DNA of 64,000 nt from Rhodococcus oryzae. Its GTDB lineage: Bacteria; Actinomycetota; Actinomycetes; Mycobacteriales; Mycobacteriaceae. The notes beneath the pieces are model-generated. The model worked only from the letters and a program-made list of their open reading frames with translations. It had not been told where the DNA came from and searched no databases. Positions 8,363 to 17,141 of the stretch are shown in pieces (position 1 is the first letter of the stretch; the number at the start of each line of letters is the position of its first letter). Made by a program: the position numbers and the translations under genes. The stretch spans positions 496,001 through 560,000 of the forward strand of contig NZ_SUMD01000002.1 of NCBI RefSeq assembly GCF_005049235.1, in the 5' to 3' direction.

Positions 8363-9775
8363 TCAGTCCTGGATCCGCCGCCACGGACGGGCCTGCTCCA
8401 GCTCGAACGCGAGCTCGAGCAGGGTCCGCTCGTCGCCGTGGTCGGCCGAGAAGTGTGAGGCCAGCGGCAGCCCCGCGGCGGTCTCGTGCAGCGGCAGCGA
8501 GATGGCGGGCCCGCCGGATGCGTTGTTCAGCGGGGTGAACGCGGTGTAATTCACCAGCTTGGTGAACAGTTCCTCGAAACTCTGTGTCGGAGAGAGGTAT
8601 CCGAGTTTCGGGGTGGTGTGCGCGAGGACGGGCGAGAGCAGCACGTCGTACTTCTGGAACACCTCCGCGTACTGCCGATGCGTGCGCCGCAGCCGGTACA
8701 GCACCTGTGGCGTCTTCGCGATGTTCCTGCGGTACATCGCATCCAGCCCGCGGGTGAGGTTGTCGGTCTTGGACTTGTCGAAGTCCGGTCCGAGCATTCG
8801 CTTTCCACCCGCGCAGATCGCGAACGACAGGAACCCCCAGTAGTTCGAGAAGTCCTCGACGAACGATCGATCGACCGGCAACGGCGCCTCCTCGACATGG
8901 TGGCCGAGTTCGTCGAGCAGGTTCGCGGTCGCGGTGACGGAGGCGCGGGTCTCGTCGTCGGTCGGGATGCCGGTGATCGAATCGATGATCACGCCGATGC
9001 GCAGGCGGGTGCGGCCCGGGCCTTCGACGAGCCGGATGGGAGGGAGTTTCGGGTTGCGGTAATAGCTTTCGGCCGCGGCGTAGAACCGCGCGGTGTCCCG
9101 GACCGACCGCGACAGCACGCCCTGGGCGACGATGCGGATCGGCATCGCCCGGTCCGCCGGGTCCGCGACCGTGCGCCCCCTGGTCGGCTTGAGGCCGACG
9201 AGACCGCAGGCGGCCGCGGGGATCCGGATCGATCCGCCGCCGTCGTTGGCATGTGCGAACGGGAGTACCCCGGACGCGACCAACGCCGCGGATCCCCCGG
9301 AGGAGGCTCCCGAGGAGAACGTCGGATTCCACGGGTTGTGCACGGGTTCGGCCGTGGCGTACTCGTTCGAGGCACTGAACCCGAACTCCGGCAGCCTGCT
9401 CTTGCCGATCGGGACCGCGCCGGTGGACAGGAACTGCCTGGCGAAGTCGCTGTCCGCGCGGGCGGGCCGTGCCACGAACGCCGCGCTGCCGTGATTCGTC
9501 GGCAGGCCCGCGACATCGACGTTGTCCTTGACGATCGTCGGGACGCCCGCGAAGACGCCCGTGTGCGGCCCAGCGGATCGGGTCAGGGCCCGATCGAAGT
9601 CGGGGAAGGCGATCGCGTTGAGCGAGTCCCGGACCGACTCGGCGCGTTCGACCGACGCCAGCACGGCCTCGTGGGAGGACAACTGCCCGGAGGCGATCAG
9701 CTCCGCGATGCCGGTGGCGTCGAGGTCGCCGAGGGCGTCGTCGCGGAAGGCGTGGATGCGTGCGTCGTCGGTCAT
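8363..9775 (-). CDS. Amidase, amidase-signature family
   Basis: A 470-residue amidase-signature hydrolase. The catalytic lysine lies in TIVKDNVD, and the Gly/Ser-rich signature SSGASSGGSAALVASG is followed by GGGSIRIPA, which together supply the Ser-cisSer-Lys triad. The C-terminus ends with PAISLPLHE and GLPLASHF, typical of the family. It hydrolyses an amide to acid plus ammonia or amine; the substrate is unknown. I chose ATG 9775, with GAGG upstream, over an in-frame start at 9805. No signal peptide is visible. Confidence 0.9.
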   Translation of the reverse strand: MTDDARIHAFRDDALGDLDATGIAELIASGQLSSHEAVLASVERAESVRDSLNAIAFPDFDRALTRSAGPHTGVFAGVPTIVKDNVDVAGLPTNHGSAAFVARPARADSDFARQFLSTGAVPIGKSRLPEFGFSASNEYATAEPVHNPWNPTFSSGASSGGSAALVASGVLPFAHANDGGGSIRIPAAACGLVGLKPTRGRTVADPADRAMPIRIVAQGVLSRSVRDTARFYAAAESYYRNPKLPPIRLVEGPGRTRLRIGVIIDSITGIPTDDETRASVTATANLLDELGHHVEEAPLPVDRSFVEDFSNYWGFLSFAICAGGKRMLGPDFDKSKTDNLTRGLDAMYRRNIAKTPQVLYRLRRTHRQYAEVFQKYDVLLSPVLAHTTPKLGYLSPTQSFEELFTKLVNYTAFTPLNNASGGPAISLPLHETAAGLPLASHFSADHGDERTLLELAFELEQARPWRRIQD

Positions 9776-9804
9776 CGGGTGTCCTCGGATCGGGGTTGCA
9801 GGCA

Positions 9805-9830
9805 CGGCCGGCCGGCGGTGTGGCCGGCCG
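9805..9830. terminator. GC-rich hairpin after the ABC-F gene
   Basis: CGGCCGGCC and GGCCGGCCG form a perfect 9-bp stem with an 8-nt loop, 10 bp past the stop of the ABC-F gene and 30 bp before the amidase start. It is a likely terminator without a T tract. Confidence 0.5.
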
Positions 9831-9839
9831 ACTCCGAGA

Positions 9840-11429
9840 TTAACGCGGATCCACCTCGTGCAGCCCCTCCTCGGTGAGTTCGAGCCATCGGGTCACTCCG
9901 ATCTCCCGGAGGAAGGGCAGGTCGTGGCTGGCGACCACGAGCGCGCCGCGGAACTCGGCCAGCGCCGATGTGAGGTGCGCGAGGCTGGGCAGGTCCAGGT
10001 TGTTGGTCGGCTCGTCGAGCATCAGCAGTCGCGGCGCAGGCTCGGCGAGCAGGATCATCGCCAGCGCCGCGCGCAGCTGTTCTCCGCCGGACAGGGCCGA
10101 GGCCTGCGTGTCGGCCGCGTCGCCGCGAAACAGGAACCGGGCCAGCCGCGCCCGGATCTGCTCTGGCGTCGCATGCGGTGCGGCATCGGCGACGTTCTGC
10201 GCCACCGTGCGGTCGCCGTCGAAGATGTCGAGCCGCTGTGGAAGGGACCGCCAGGGCACCCGCGGGCTCGCATCGGCGATCGCGCGGAGCAGGGTGGTCT
10301 TGCCGATCCCGTTCCGTCCGACCAACGCGATTCGCTCCGGACCGGACACGGTGAGCGACACCGTCGGACCGCAGGCCAGCGTGATGTCCTCGAGCTCGAT
10401 CACCTGCTGGCCCGGGTGGACGGCGGTGTCCGGCAGGTCGATTCGGATCTCGCGGTCGTCGCGGATCATCTCCTCGGCCTCGGTGAGGGTCTGCCTGGCC
10501 TCCTCCAGCTTGTCGATGTGGCTGCCGCGGAGCTTGCCGGCCGACACCTGGGCCTGGCGCTTGCGCTCGCCGGCCAGAATTCGCGGGACACTGCCCTCCA
10601 TCTTCTTCCCGTACCGCACCCTGCGCGCGATCTTGGTCTGCGCCTCGACGAGCTCGCGGCCCTGCTTGCGCACGTCGCTGCGGGCGTCGCGGACCGCCGC
10701 CCTGGCCGCCTCCTGCTCGGCGTCGACGACGGCCCGGTAGGCACTGAAATTGCCGCCGAACATCCGCACCTCCCCGCGGCGCAGTTCGGCGATGGAATCC
10801 ATCCGCTCGAGCATCTCGCGGTCGTGGCTGACCACGACCGCGGTGCCGGGGAACTGTCCGACCGCCGCATACAACCGGGACTTCGCGGACAGGTCGAGGT
10901 TGTTGGTCGGCTCGTCGAGCAGCAGCACCTGTGGTTCGCCGAGCAGCGCGGCGGTGAGACCGAGCAGCATCGTCTCCCCGCCCGACAGCGTGCCGACGGT
11001 CCGGCCGAGCGCATCGGTCGAGGGGGCGATATGCGCGAGCCCCAGCCGGTCGAGAGTGGCGACGGCGCGTTCCTCGATGTCCCAGTGTCCGGCGGCGACG
11101 GCGAAGTCCTCGTCCGTTCCCGCGCCGGATTCAATGCGGTGCAGTGCCTTTCGTGCGGACTCGATGCCGAGTATGGCGTCCACCCGACGGTGTGGGTCGA
11201 GGGCCAGGTCCTGGCGCAGGTATGCCAGCGACCCGTGCACGGTCACCGAACCGCGGTCGGGGGTCAGCTCCCCGGCGATCAGCCGGAGCAGCGTGGATTT
11301 GCCCGCGCCGTTCAGGCCGACGAGTCCGGTTGTACCGCTGCCGAACACGGCGTCGAGGCCATCGAAGACGGGGTCGCCGTCGGGCCAACTGAAGGTGACA
11401 TCGGACAGGGCGAGATAGGGCTGGGCCAT
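9840..11429 (-). CDS. ABC-F ribosome-associated ATPase
   Basis: A 529-residue soluble protein with two ABC cassettes and no membrane segments. Cassette 1 has GLNGAGKSTLL and LSGGETMLLGL; cassette 2 has GRNGIGKTTLL and LSGGEQLRAAL. Both Walker B regions read LDEPTNNLDL, and a charged linker rich in Arg/Lys/Glu separates them. This is the ABC-F plan: proteins that enter the ribosomal E site to relieve stalling or displace antibiotics. The subtype (resistance versus housekeeping) is not settled, but the structured leader suggests regulation. ATG 11429 has AGGAG upstream. Confidence 0.88.
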   Translation of the reverse strand: MAQPYLALSDVTFSWPDGDPVFDGLDAVFGSGTTGLVGLNGAGKSTLLRLIAGELTPDRGSVTVHGSLAYLRQDLALDPHRRVDAILGIESARKALHRIESGAGTDEDFAVAAGHWDIEERAVATLDRLGLAHIAPSTDALGRTVGTLSGGETMLLGLTAALLGEPQVLLLDEPTNNLDLSAKSRLYAAVGQFPGTAVVVSHDREMLERMDSIAELRRGEVRMFGGNFSAYRAVVDAEQEAARAAVRDARSDVRKQGRELVEAQTKIARRVRYGKKMEGSVPRILAGERKRQAQVSAGKLRGSHIDKLEEARQTLTEAEEMIRDDREIRIDLPDTAVHPGQQVIELEDITLACGPTVSLTVSGPERIALVGRNGIGKTTLLRAIADASPRVPWRSLPQRLDIFDGDRTVAQNVADAAPHATPEQIRARLARFLFRGDAADTQASALSGGEQLRAALAMILLAEPAPRLLMLDEPTNNLDLPSLAHLTSALAEFRGALVVASHDLPFLREIGVTRWLELTEEGLHEVDPR

Positions 11430-11575
11430 GGGTGCTCCTAGAGGTGGGTGCGGGGCGACGGCGTGCACGAGCACGCGACGCGATGCGATCACTACCTCTG
11501 AATGAGCAAGGGCCCTTCTCCGATCGTCGACAACAAGACGGCCACCACGATAGGACGACCCCGGTCGTTCGGCAA
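11430..11575 (-). promoter_or_regulatory. Promoter and structured leader of the ABC-F gene
   Basis: On the minus strand TTGCCG (11575-11570) and TATCGT (11552-11547) are spaced 17 bp, a good sigma-70-type promoter. The roughly 110-nt leader can form a GTGC-tcgt-GCAC hairpin and a longer pairing of AGAGGT (11499-11494) with ACCTCT (11445-11440), which ends directly at the ribosome-binding site. A GTG at 11492 is in frame with the gene. This could be an attenuator, but it is unproven. Confidence 0.45.
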
Positions 11576-11594
11576 GGGAATTATGAGCGGCGCC

Positions 11595-12149
11595 TCAGAT
11601 GTTCGGCCCCTCGGACCGCAGCTCGTCGACCCGGCCCATCGCCTCGCGCAACTCGGCGAGCCATTGTTCGCTGTGCTCGCCCGCGAGCTTGACCGCCCAG
11701 GTCAGCGCGTCCGCCCTTGACCTGGCCACCCCGGCATCGACCAGGGTGTCGAGCACCCGGCGCTCGGGCTGGCGCAGCCGGGTCATCACGGGCACCGCCA
11801 GATGGGTGAACAGCACGTGCTGCTCGCCCACGGTGACGCCCCAGGCCACCTTGCGCCCGTAGCGGGCCTCGGCCTCGTCGGCGATCCGCATCCGGTCCGC
11901 CCGTGTGGTCTCCCGGAACCGGGAGATCCGGCCGTCGACGGCGGCCTGGGAGGTCTCCTCCGGCGCGGGCAGCTCGCCGGTGACGACGATCTCCTCGCGG
12001 TCCACCACCGCCGTGGCCGGTCCGGTGAACCAGTCCTCGGGTAGTCGTCCTGCGAACCACTCGCTCGCGTCGCTCGCGTCGGGGGTGTCCGCCTGCTGCC
12101 AGCCGCCGGGCCGCCCGAACCTGCGGCCGCCGTGTCCCGTGTATCCCAT
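11595..12149 (-). CDS. Conserved hypothetical protein with possible RHH-like C-terminus
   Basis: A 184-residue soluble protein I do not recognise by name. The N-terminus is Gly/Arg-rich (MGYTGHGGRRFGRPGG), the middle is acidic, and a basic RFRETTRADRMRI segment follows. The last 60 residues hold RRVLDTLVDAGVARSRADALTWAV, which resembles the helix-turn-helix part of ribbon-helix-helix antitoxin-type proteins. ATG 12149 has AGAGGTGAG upstream. A tandem TGATTAC repeat sits in its promoter region, which would suit autoregulation. No toxin gene is adjacent. The DNA-binding idea is inference. Confidence 0.6.
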   Translation of the reverse strand: MGYTGHGGRRFGRPGGWQQADTPDASDASEWFAGRLPEDWFTGPATAVVDREEIVVTGELPAPEETSQAAVDGRISRFRETTRADRMRIADEAEARYGRKVAWGVTVGEQHVLFTHLAVPVMTRLRQPERRVLDTLVDAGVARSRADALTWAVKLAGEHSEQWLAELREAMGRVDELRSEGPNI

Positions 12150-12172
12150 CGAGCTCACCTCTAAGGTTGCGA

Positions 12173-12187
12173 TGATTACTTGATTAC
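12173..12187. promoter_or_regulatory. Tandem TGATTAC direct repeat
   Basis: Two TGATTAC heptamers with an 8-bp period lie 24-38 bp upstream of the 184-residue protein's start, in a notably AT-rich patch. Short direct repeats at about this spacing are typical of ribbon-helix-helix operators; binding here is inference. Confidence 0.4.
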
Positions 12188-12234
12188 AGTCATACGCCTG
12201 TTTCGGTGAATGCGCTATGGGTCGCCGATGGCAA

Positions 12235-12264
12235 AGACCCCGCATCGGTATCGATGCGGGGTCT
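12235..12264. terminator. Hairpin terminator of the 103-residue secreted protein gene
   Basis: A perfect 13-bp stem (AGACCCCGCATCG and its complement) with a GTAT loop lies 30 bp past the stop codon at 12295. It may also insulate the next gene on the minus strand. Confidence 0.7.
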
Positions 12265-12294
12265 GCCAGATCGGGGCAGGGGGCGAACGACTTC

Positions 12295-12606
12295 CTAGCC
12301 CTGCGACAGCCCCGGCTGCGTCTGGATCTTCCCGGGACCACCGGCGCCGCCGCCCGCCTTCGCAGGCATGTGCCATTCGCCGTCCGCGCCGCAGACCAGG
12401 CCGTGGCTGACATCGCCCGGCTTCTTGTTGATCACCGTTTCATTGCCCTGGTCGTCGGTGTTCACGATCGGGCACGGCCCCGTCGGGCCGTTGGGACCGA
12501 TGGGGGTGCTGGGCTCGGCATTGGCGACGGACGCCGCCCCGAAGGCGCTCAGGATCGGAAGGGCCGCGATAGCGACGACGGCAAAGGTGCGACGGGCGTT
12601 GAACAT
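12295..12606 (-). CDS. Small secreted protein
   Basis: A 103-residue protein with a Sec-type signal peptide: basic MFNARR, a hydrophobic core from about residue 9 to 25, and a likely cut after ASVANA. The mature part of about 73 residues is Gly/Pro-rich (GPNGPTGPCP) and contains two cysteines that could form a disulfide. I know no family for it. It is divergent from the penicillin-binding lipoprotein gene with about 200 bp between them, and has its own terminator at 12235-12264. Confidence 0.7.
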   Translation of the reverse strand: MFNARRTFAVVAIAALPILSAFGAASVANAEPSTPIGPNGPTGPCPIVNTDDQGNETVINKKPGDVSHGLVCGADGEWHMPAKAGGGAGGPGKIQTQPGLSQG

Positions 12607-12810
12607 TCAGTATCTCCTGGGGTGATGGTGGGTGAGGTGTGTTGGTGACAGGGACTACTCTGCCCAGTCCGGACCCCACTCAGAAGCGACCCAAGGGTGC
12701 GGCGCAGCCACCCATGGAATGGATCCTCGCCACCCCAGGATCGGCGCCGCTTCGGCCGCGCGAGGTGCGGAAACTGCGCGCCGGCGGCGGGGCCGCCTAA
12801 CCTCGAGGCC

Positions 12811-14691
12811 ATGCGGATGAAGCTGAGTGTGGCGGGGATCGCGGTGTCGGCGCTGGTGCTGGGCGGATGCACCATCGGGCAGACCCAGTCGGAAACGGAG
12901 ATCGCGGCGCAGCAGTTCGCCGACGCGCTCACCCAGCGGAACGCGCAGGCGGCCGCGGACCTCACCAGCGACCCGGCGGCCGCGGCGGCCGCGATCACCC
13001 AGATGTTCGACGGCCTCGCCGCCCGGGATGCGACCTTCGTGGTCGCGGGCACCGACAACGATGCGGGCACCTTCACCCTCGACGCGGACTGGACCCTCGG
13101 CGCCGAACCCGAGCCCGAGGCGGAGTCCACCACGACCACGACCCCGACCTCCGGGACGACGAGCGCCACCCCGACCGCCGAGACGGACTCGGCGCAGACC
13201 TGGAGCTACACCACGACCGGCGGCGGCCAGGCCGTTGCCGACGGCGGCAAGATCCCATGGGACCCGCAACTGCTGGCGCCGGGGCTGACGGCGGACAGCA
13301 CGCTGCGCTACACCACCCTCGCCGGTGGCTCCCCGCAGGTGCTCGACGCCGCCGGTCGCCCGCTGATGACCGAGCAGACCGTCACCCTGGTCAATCTCGA
13401 CCCGGCGACGATCGCCGACTCGGCCGGTACCGCCGCCGCGGTCGCGCAGTTGGTCGGCCCGGTGGCGCCCACGGTCACCGCGGCCTCGCTGCAGGCGGAC
13501 CTGGCCGGGTCCCAGGGCAAGACCGTCACCGCGATCACGCTGCGGGACGCGGACTTCCAGCCGATCGCCGATCGGCTCGCCGAGATCCCCGGTGTGCAGT
13601 TGGTGAAGCAGGCCCGGCTGCTGACCGCGGACAAGTCCATGACCTCACCGACCCTCGACGGACTCCGGGAACTGTGGCAGCAGGGCCAGGATGCCTCCGC
13701 CGGCTGGGCGGTACAGCTGGTGTCCGCCAACGGATCCGCGCAGCGGCTGGCCGGTGAGGACGGCACGGTTCAGCCCGACATCGCCACCACCCTCGACCCC
13801 GCGATCCAGGGCGCCGCCCAGGCGGCCATCGCCGATCTCCCGCAGCAGTCCGCGATCGTGGCACTGCGGCCGTCAACGGGGGCGGTGCTCGCGGTGGCGC
13901 AGAACCCGGCAGCCACCGCTCAGGGCCCGATCGCGCTGACCGGCCTGTACCCGCCGGGGTCGACCTTCAAGACGGTCACCACTTCCGCAGCGCTGCAATC
14001 GGGTTCGGTCACCCCCGACACCGTGCTGCCGTGCCCGGGCAGCGCGAACATCGAGGGCCGCACCATCCCCAACGACGACAACTTCGACCTCGGTTCGGTG
14101 CCGCTGCACACCGCGTTCGCCCGTTCCTGCAACACCACCATGGGCGCGCTCGCGGTCGCGCTGCCGCCGACCGCCCTGCCCCATGCCGCCCTGCAGTTCG
14201 GTCTCGGGGTGGACTACGTGACGCCGGGGTTGACCACGGTCACCGGCAGCGTGCCGCCCGCGGACACCCCGGCGCAGCGCGTCGAATCCGCGATCGGGCA
14301 GGGGCAGGTGACGGCGACGCCGTTCGGGATGGCGCTCGTGGCGGCATCCATCGCCAAGGGCTCCACGCCCGCGCCGACGCTGGTCGCGGGGATGCCGGGC
14401 GTCGCGAACACGACACCCGCCCCTGCGCCCCCGCAGGTCACCGAGCAGCTGCGGACGATGATGCGGGAGACGGTCACGGCGGGCACCGCCACCCAGCTCG
14501 CGGACATCGCCGACCTGCGCGGCAAGACCGGCACCGCCGAGGTCGGCGACGCCCCCGCGCACGGCTGGTTCGTCGGCATCGACGGCGACGTGGCCTTCGC
14601 GGTGTTCGTCGCTGGGGCGGACAGCTCCGCCCCCGCGGTGGACGCGGCCGGCCGGTTCCTACGACCGATCCAGGCCCAGATCCCGCGATGA
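12811..14691 (+). CDS. Penicillin-binding lipoprotein (transpeptidase)
   Basis: A 626-residue class B-type penicillin-binding protein anchored as a lipoprotein: the signal ends LVLGGC with the lipid-accepting Cys at residue 20. An NTF2-like domain (MecA_N type) covers about 25-130, then a dimerisation region and a transpeptidase domain with STFK (Ser384), SCN (439-441) and KTG (Lys572). It cross-links peptidoglycan outside the membrane. As I recall, the closest mycobacterial relative is Rv2864c. A Thr/Ser-rich stretch lies near 110-128. The ATG at 12811 has only a weak ribosome-binding site (CGAGG). Confidence 0.9.
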   Translation: MRMKLSVAGIAVSALVLGGCTIGQTQSETEIAAQQFADALTQRNAQAAADLTSDPAAAAAAITQMFDGLAARDATFVVAGTDNDAGTFTLDADWTLGAEPEPEAESTTTTTPTSGTTSATPTAETDSAQTWSYTTTGGGQAVADGGKIPWDPQLLAPGLTADSTLRYTTLAGGSPQVLDAAGRPLMTEQTVTLVNLDPATIADSAGTAAAVAQLVGPVAPTVTAASLQADLAGSQGKTVTAITLRDADFQPIADRLAEIPGVQLVKQARLLTADKSMTSPTLDGLRELWQQGQDASAGWAVQLVSANGSAQRLAGEDGTVQPDIATTLDPAIQGAAQAAIADLPQQSAIVALRPSTGAVLAVAQNPAATAQGPIALTGLYPPGSTFKTVTTSAALQSGSVTPDTVLPCPGSANIEGRTIPNDDNFDLGSVPLHTAFARSCNTTMGALAVALPPTALPHAALQFGLGVDYVTPGLTTVTGSVPPADTPAQRVESAIGQGQVTATPFGMALVAASIAKGSTPAPTLVAGMPGVANTTPAPAPPQVTEQLRTMMRETVTAGTATQLADIADLRGKTGTAEVGDAPAHGWFVGIDGDVAFAVFVAGADSSAPAVDAAGRFLRPIQAQIPR

Positions 14692-14699
14692 TGGCGATC

Positions 14700-14727
14700 C
14701 GGCCGACGGGCGTGTTCGGGTCGGCCG
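14700..14727 (+). terminator. Hairpin after the penicillin-binding protein gene
   Basis: CGGCCGAC (14700-14707) and GTCGGCCG (14720-14727) form an 8-bp stem, 9 bp past the stop codon, followed by TTC. A plausible terminator. Confidence 0.5.
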
Positions 14728-14743
14728 TTCTACGGCTGAGATA

Positions 14744-14767
14744 GCCCCTGGATCGCTCGACAGGGGC
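14744..14767 (-). terminator. Hairpin after the 58-residue secreted protein gene
   Basis: GCCCCTG (14744-14750) and CAGGGGC (14761-14767) form a 7-bp stem 16 bp downstream of the small gene's stop on the minus strand. Confidence 0.45.
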
Positions 14768-14782
14768 GTTCCGCGGCGCAGC

Positions 14783-14959
14783 TCAGATGCACCAGACGAG
14801 TGCGGCGGACCCGAGCGGGACGCTGAAGCAGAGGGCAACCGAGCCAAGAGCGGGCGTGGCGGCCACGGTGTCGCTCGCGGAGGCGGCGGGGGCCGCGAAG
14901 ACTCCGACTGTCAGGGCGATTGCGGTCGCAGCGAGGGTTTTCGTGATCTTGGTGGACAT
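14783..14959 (-). CDS. 58-residue small secreted protein
   Basis: A tiny gene on the minus strand. The signal peptide is clear (MSTKITK, a hydrophobic core, likely cleavage near APAASA), leaving about 30 residues that are hydrophobic and hold two cysteines near the C-terminus (ALCFSV and LVWCI). No known family. A downstream hairpin at 14744-14767 supports a transcription unit. It could be a secreted peptide or a surface-anchored fragment. A downstream start is unlikely because the signal peptide would be lost. Confidence 0.6.
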   Translation of the reverse strand: MSTKITKTLAATAIALTVGVFAAPAASASDTVAATPALGSVALCFSVPLGSAALVWCI

Positions 14960-15072
14960 TGTGCTCACACCTTTTGATTGGGACGAACCTGCGGTCGAGC
15001 CACCCCTCATGGCTCCCAACCATCGTCCGCCCGATGCGACACCACGCACAAGGGTGCGGCCGCCGGAGGTTG

Positions 15073-16542
15073 CTAGTGCACCCCGCGCATCATCCGGCTG
15101 ATCCACGGCGAGAGCAGGATCATCACGACGCCGACCGCGATCGACGCCGCGCCGACCCAGGTGAAGTACGACACCTCGTCGTTCTCGTTGTAGTACTTCG
15201 CCAGCGTGCCCGCCATCGACGACCCCAGCGCCACCGAGAGGAAGAACAGCGCGACCATCTGGGTGTGGAATGCCTTGGGCGCCAACTTGGTCGACAGGGA
15301 GAGCCCGACAGGGGAGAGGAACAACTCGGCGAAGGTGAACAGCAGCAGGATGAACATCAGGCCCAACAGGGGGGTGCTGTTCGGCCCGCCGCCCGCGAAC
15401 GGCAGGAACGCGAGGAAGGCCAGGCCCATGATGATGGTGCCCGCCGCGAACTTGAGCGGTGAGGACGGCTGGCGGGGGCCGAGCTTCGTCCAGATGGCCG
15501 CGAACACGCCCGCGAAGATGATGATGAAGACCGGGTTGATGGACTGCACCCAGGAGGCCGGGAAGTCCCAGCCGAACAGGTTGCGGTCCAGGCGCTTGTC
15601 GGAGTAGATCGCGACGACGGTGAACTGCTGCTGGAACAGGGACCAGAACGCGGCGCTTGCCAGGAACATCGGGATGAAGGCGATGACGCGGCTGCGCTCG
15701 GTGCTGGTGATCTTCTTGCTGGTCAGGATCACCAGGAAATAGGTGATCGACGCGACGATCGTCAGGCCGACGACCACGTCGGAGAGGTTGTCGGTGGTGA
15801 TGAGCCCGATCAGGCAGAGCACGAGGATCGCGAGGATCGCGACGGCGCCGAGGGCCGCGTACCGCAGTCGCTGCGCGTGCGGCATCGGGTTCAGCGGCCG
15901 CTCGCCGATCCCGGCGAGCCGCTTGCGACCGAGCGTGTACTGGATCAGGCCGAGCGCCATGCCGATCGCGGCGAGCGCGAAGCCGACATGGAATCCCCAC
16001 TCCTTCTGTGCCCACCCGGTCAGCAGCGGGCCGACCAACGCGCCCAGATTGATGCCCATGTAGAAGATCGAGAACCCGGCGTCGCGGCGGTCGTCGTTCT
16101 CGGCGTACAGGTCGCCGACCAGGGAGGTGGCGTTCGCCTTGAGTCCGCCGCTACCGACGGCGATCGCGATCAGGCCGACCCCGACGCCCGCCAGGCCCGG
16201 GATCACGGCCAGGGCGATGTGGCCGCACATGACCAGGACCGCGCTGTAGAAGAGGGTGCGCTCGGACCCCAGGATGCGGTCCGCGATCCAGCCACCGAGG
16301 ATGGTGGAGAGGTAGACGGTGCCGCCGTACGCCCCGACGATGCTGGTCGCGGCTGCCTGCGAGATGCCGAGCCCGCCGTCGGCCACCGAGTAGTACAGGT
16401 AGTAGATGAGGATGCCCTGCATCCCGTAGAACGAGAACCGCTCCCACATCTCGACGCCGAACAGGTTCGCGAGCGCTACTGGCTGGCCGAAGAAGCCGTG
16501 GTCGGCCTTGGGATCACGGGGTGGCGAAGTGATTTCGCTCAT
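15073..16542 (-). CDS. POT/PTR2-family proton-coupled peptide transporter
   Basis: A 489-residue major-facilitator protein with about 14 membrane segments, the size and layout of bacterial di-/tripeptide permeases. The family signature ExxERFxYYG appears as EMWERFSFYG near residues 30-40, followed by a GGWIADRILG loop between early helices. It imports short peptides with protons. I use the ATG at 16542, which has GAGAAAG upstream, rather than an in-frame TTG at 16548. The downstream small secreted-protein gene is on the same strand 113 bp away. Confidence 0.9.
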   Translation of the reverse strand: MSEITSPPRDPKADHGFFGQPVALANLFGVEMWERFSFYGMQGILIYYLYYSVADGGLGISQAAATSIVGAYGGTVYLSTILGGWIADRILGSERTLFYSAVLVMCGHIALAVIPGLAGVGVGLIAIAVGSGGLKANATSLVGDLYAENDDRRDAGFSIFYMGINLGALVGPLLTGWAQKEWGFHVGFALAAIGMALGLIQYTLGRKRLAGIGERPLNPMPHAQRLRYAALGAVAILAILVLCLIGLITTDNLSDVVVGLTIVASITYFLVILTSKKITSTERSRVIAFIPMFLASAAFWSLFQQQFTVVAIYSDKRLDRNLFGWDFPASWVQSINPVFIIIFAGVFAAIWTKLGPRQPSSPLKFAAGTIIMGLAFLAFLPFAGGGPNSTPLLGLMFILLLFTFAELFLSPVGLSLSTKLAPKAFHTQMVALFFLSVALGSSMAGTLAKYYNENDEVSYFTWVGAASIAVGVVMILLSPWISRMMRGVH

Positions 16543-16595
16543 CGCCAAACTTTCTCATGAGTGCGTGGTGCGGGGTGGGACTCGACGCCAACTTG

Positions 16596-16973
16596 TTAGG
16601 CGGCTGCCGAGCGCTTCATGACCGTGGCGTAGATCGCGCGCCAACCCAGCAGGAAGACCGCCAACACACTGGTCGCGACGATGATGAAGCTGAACGCGGT
16701 GCCCTGACCGCCGATGACCCGCAGGATCATCCCGACCACCACCGTGCTCAGCCAGATGATCACTCCGGCCGGGACCACCGACGCCGGGAGTGACTTGTTG
16801 CGGTACAGCGCCTCGTTGGCCAGCCAGCCGGCCGCCAGCCCTCCGAGGAACGGCCATGCCGTGGTCGCCAGACCGGCGAGGGCGTTCGCCTCGTCGTGGC
16901 TCCGTCGGCCGATCGCGCAGAACACCACCACCAGGACTATGTCGACGGCCAGGACGGGCAGGCGCTTGTTCAC
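16596..16973 (-). CDS. DUF3054 membrane protein
   Basis: A 125-residue protein of four predicted membrane helices. It carries VVFCAIGRRSHDEANALAGL near the N-terminus and WPFLGGLAAGW in the second helix, matching the actinobacterial DUF3054 family of unknown function. The GTG start at 16973 (VNKRLPVL) is the only start before the first helix that fits the family length. The frame is open far upstream, antisense to the kstD-like gene, but that part is non-coding shadow. The gene is divergent from kstD. Confidence 0.75.
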   Translation of the reverse strand: MNKRLPVLAVDIVLVVVFCAIGRRSHDEANALAGLATTAWPFLGGLAAGWLANEALYRNKSLPASVVPAGVIIWLSTVVVGMILRVIGGQGTAFSFIIVATSVLAVFLLGWRAIYATVMKRSAAA

Positions 16974-17066
16974 GGATCCAGGGTAGGCCGCGGATCTCCG
17001 GGCGCCGAACCAGGATGTTCCCTCTGACCGGGAGGTTGCTGTGATGCAGGTCTCGCGGCCGCCTAC

Positions 17067-17081
17067 CTTGGGCATACCAAG
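17067..17081. promoter_or_regulatory. Short inverted repeat upstream of the kstD-like gene
   Basis: CTTGG-N5-CCAAG lies 61-75 bp before the kstD-like start in the divergent intergenic region. It is a possible operator. I looked for a KstR box in this region and found none. Confidence 0.3.
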
Positions 17082-17141
17082 ACGGTCCGGTCGAGCCGAC
17101 GAATGCCGCCCTGGCGGGCGGCGGTGTGAGAGGTGCAGAGA

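Noticed and set aside
16981-17141. KstR box upstream of the kstD-like gene
   Set aside because: I looked for TnnAACnnGTTnnA in both orientations and found no match; a CTTGG-N5-CCAAG repeat is all that stands out.
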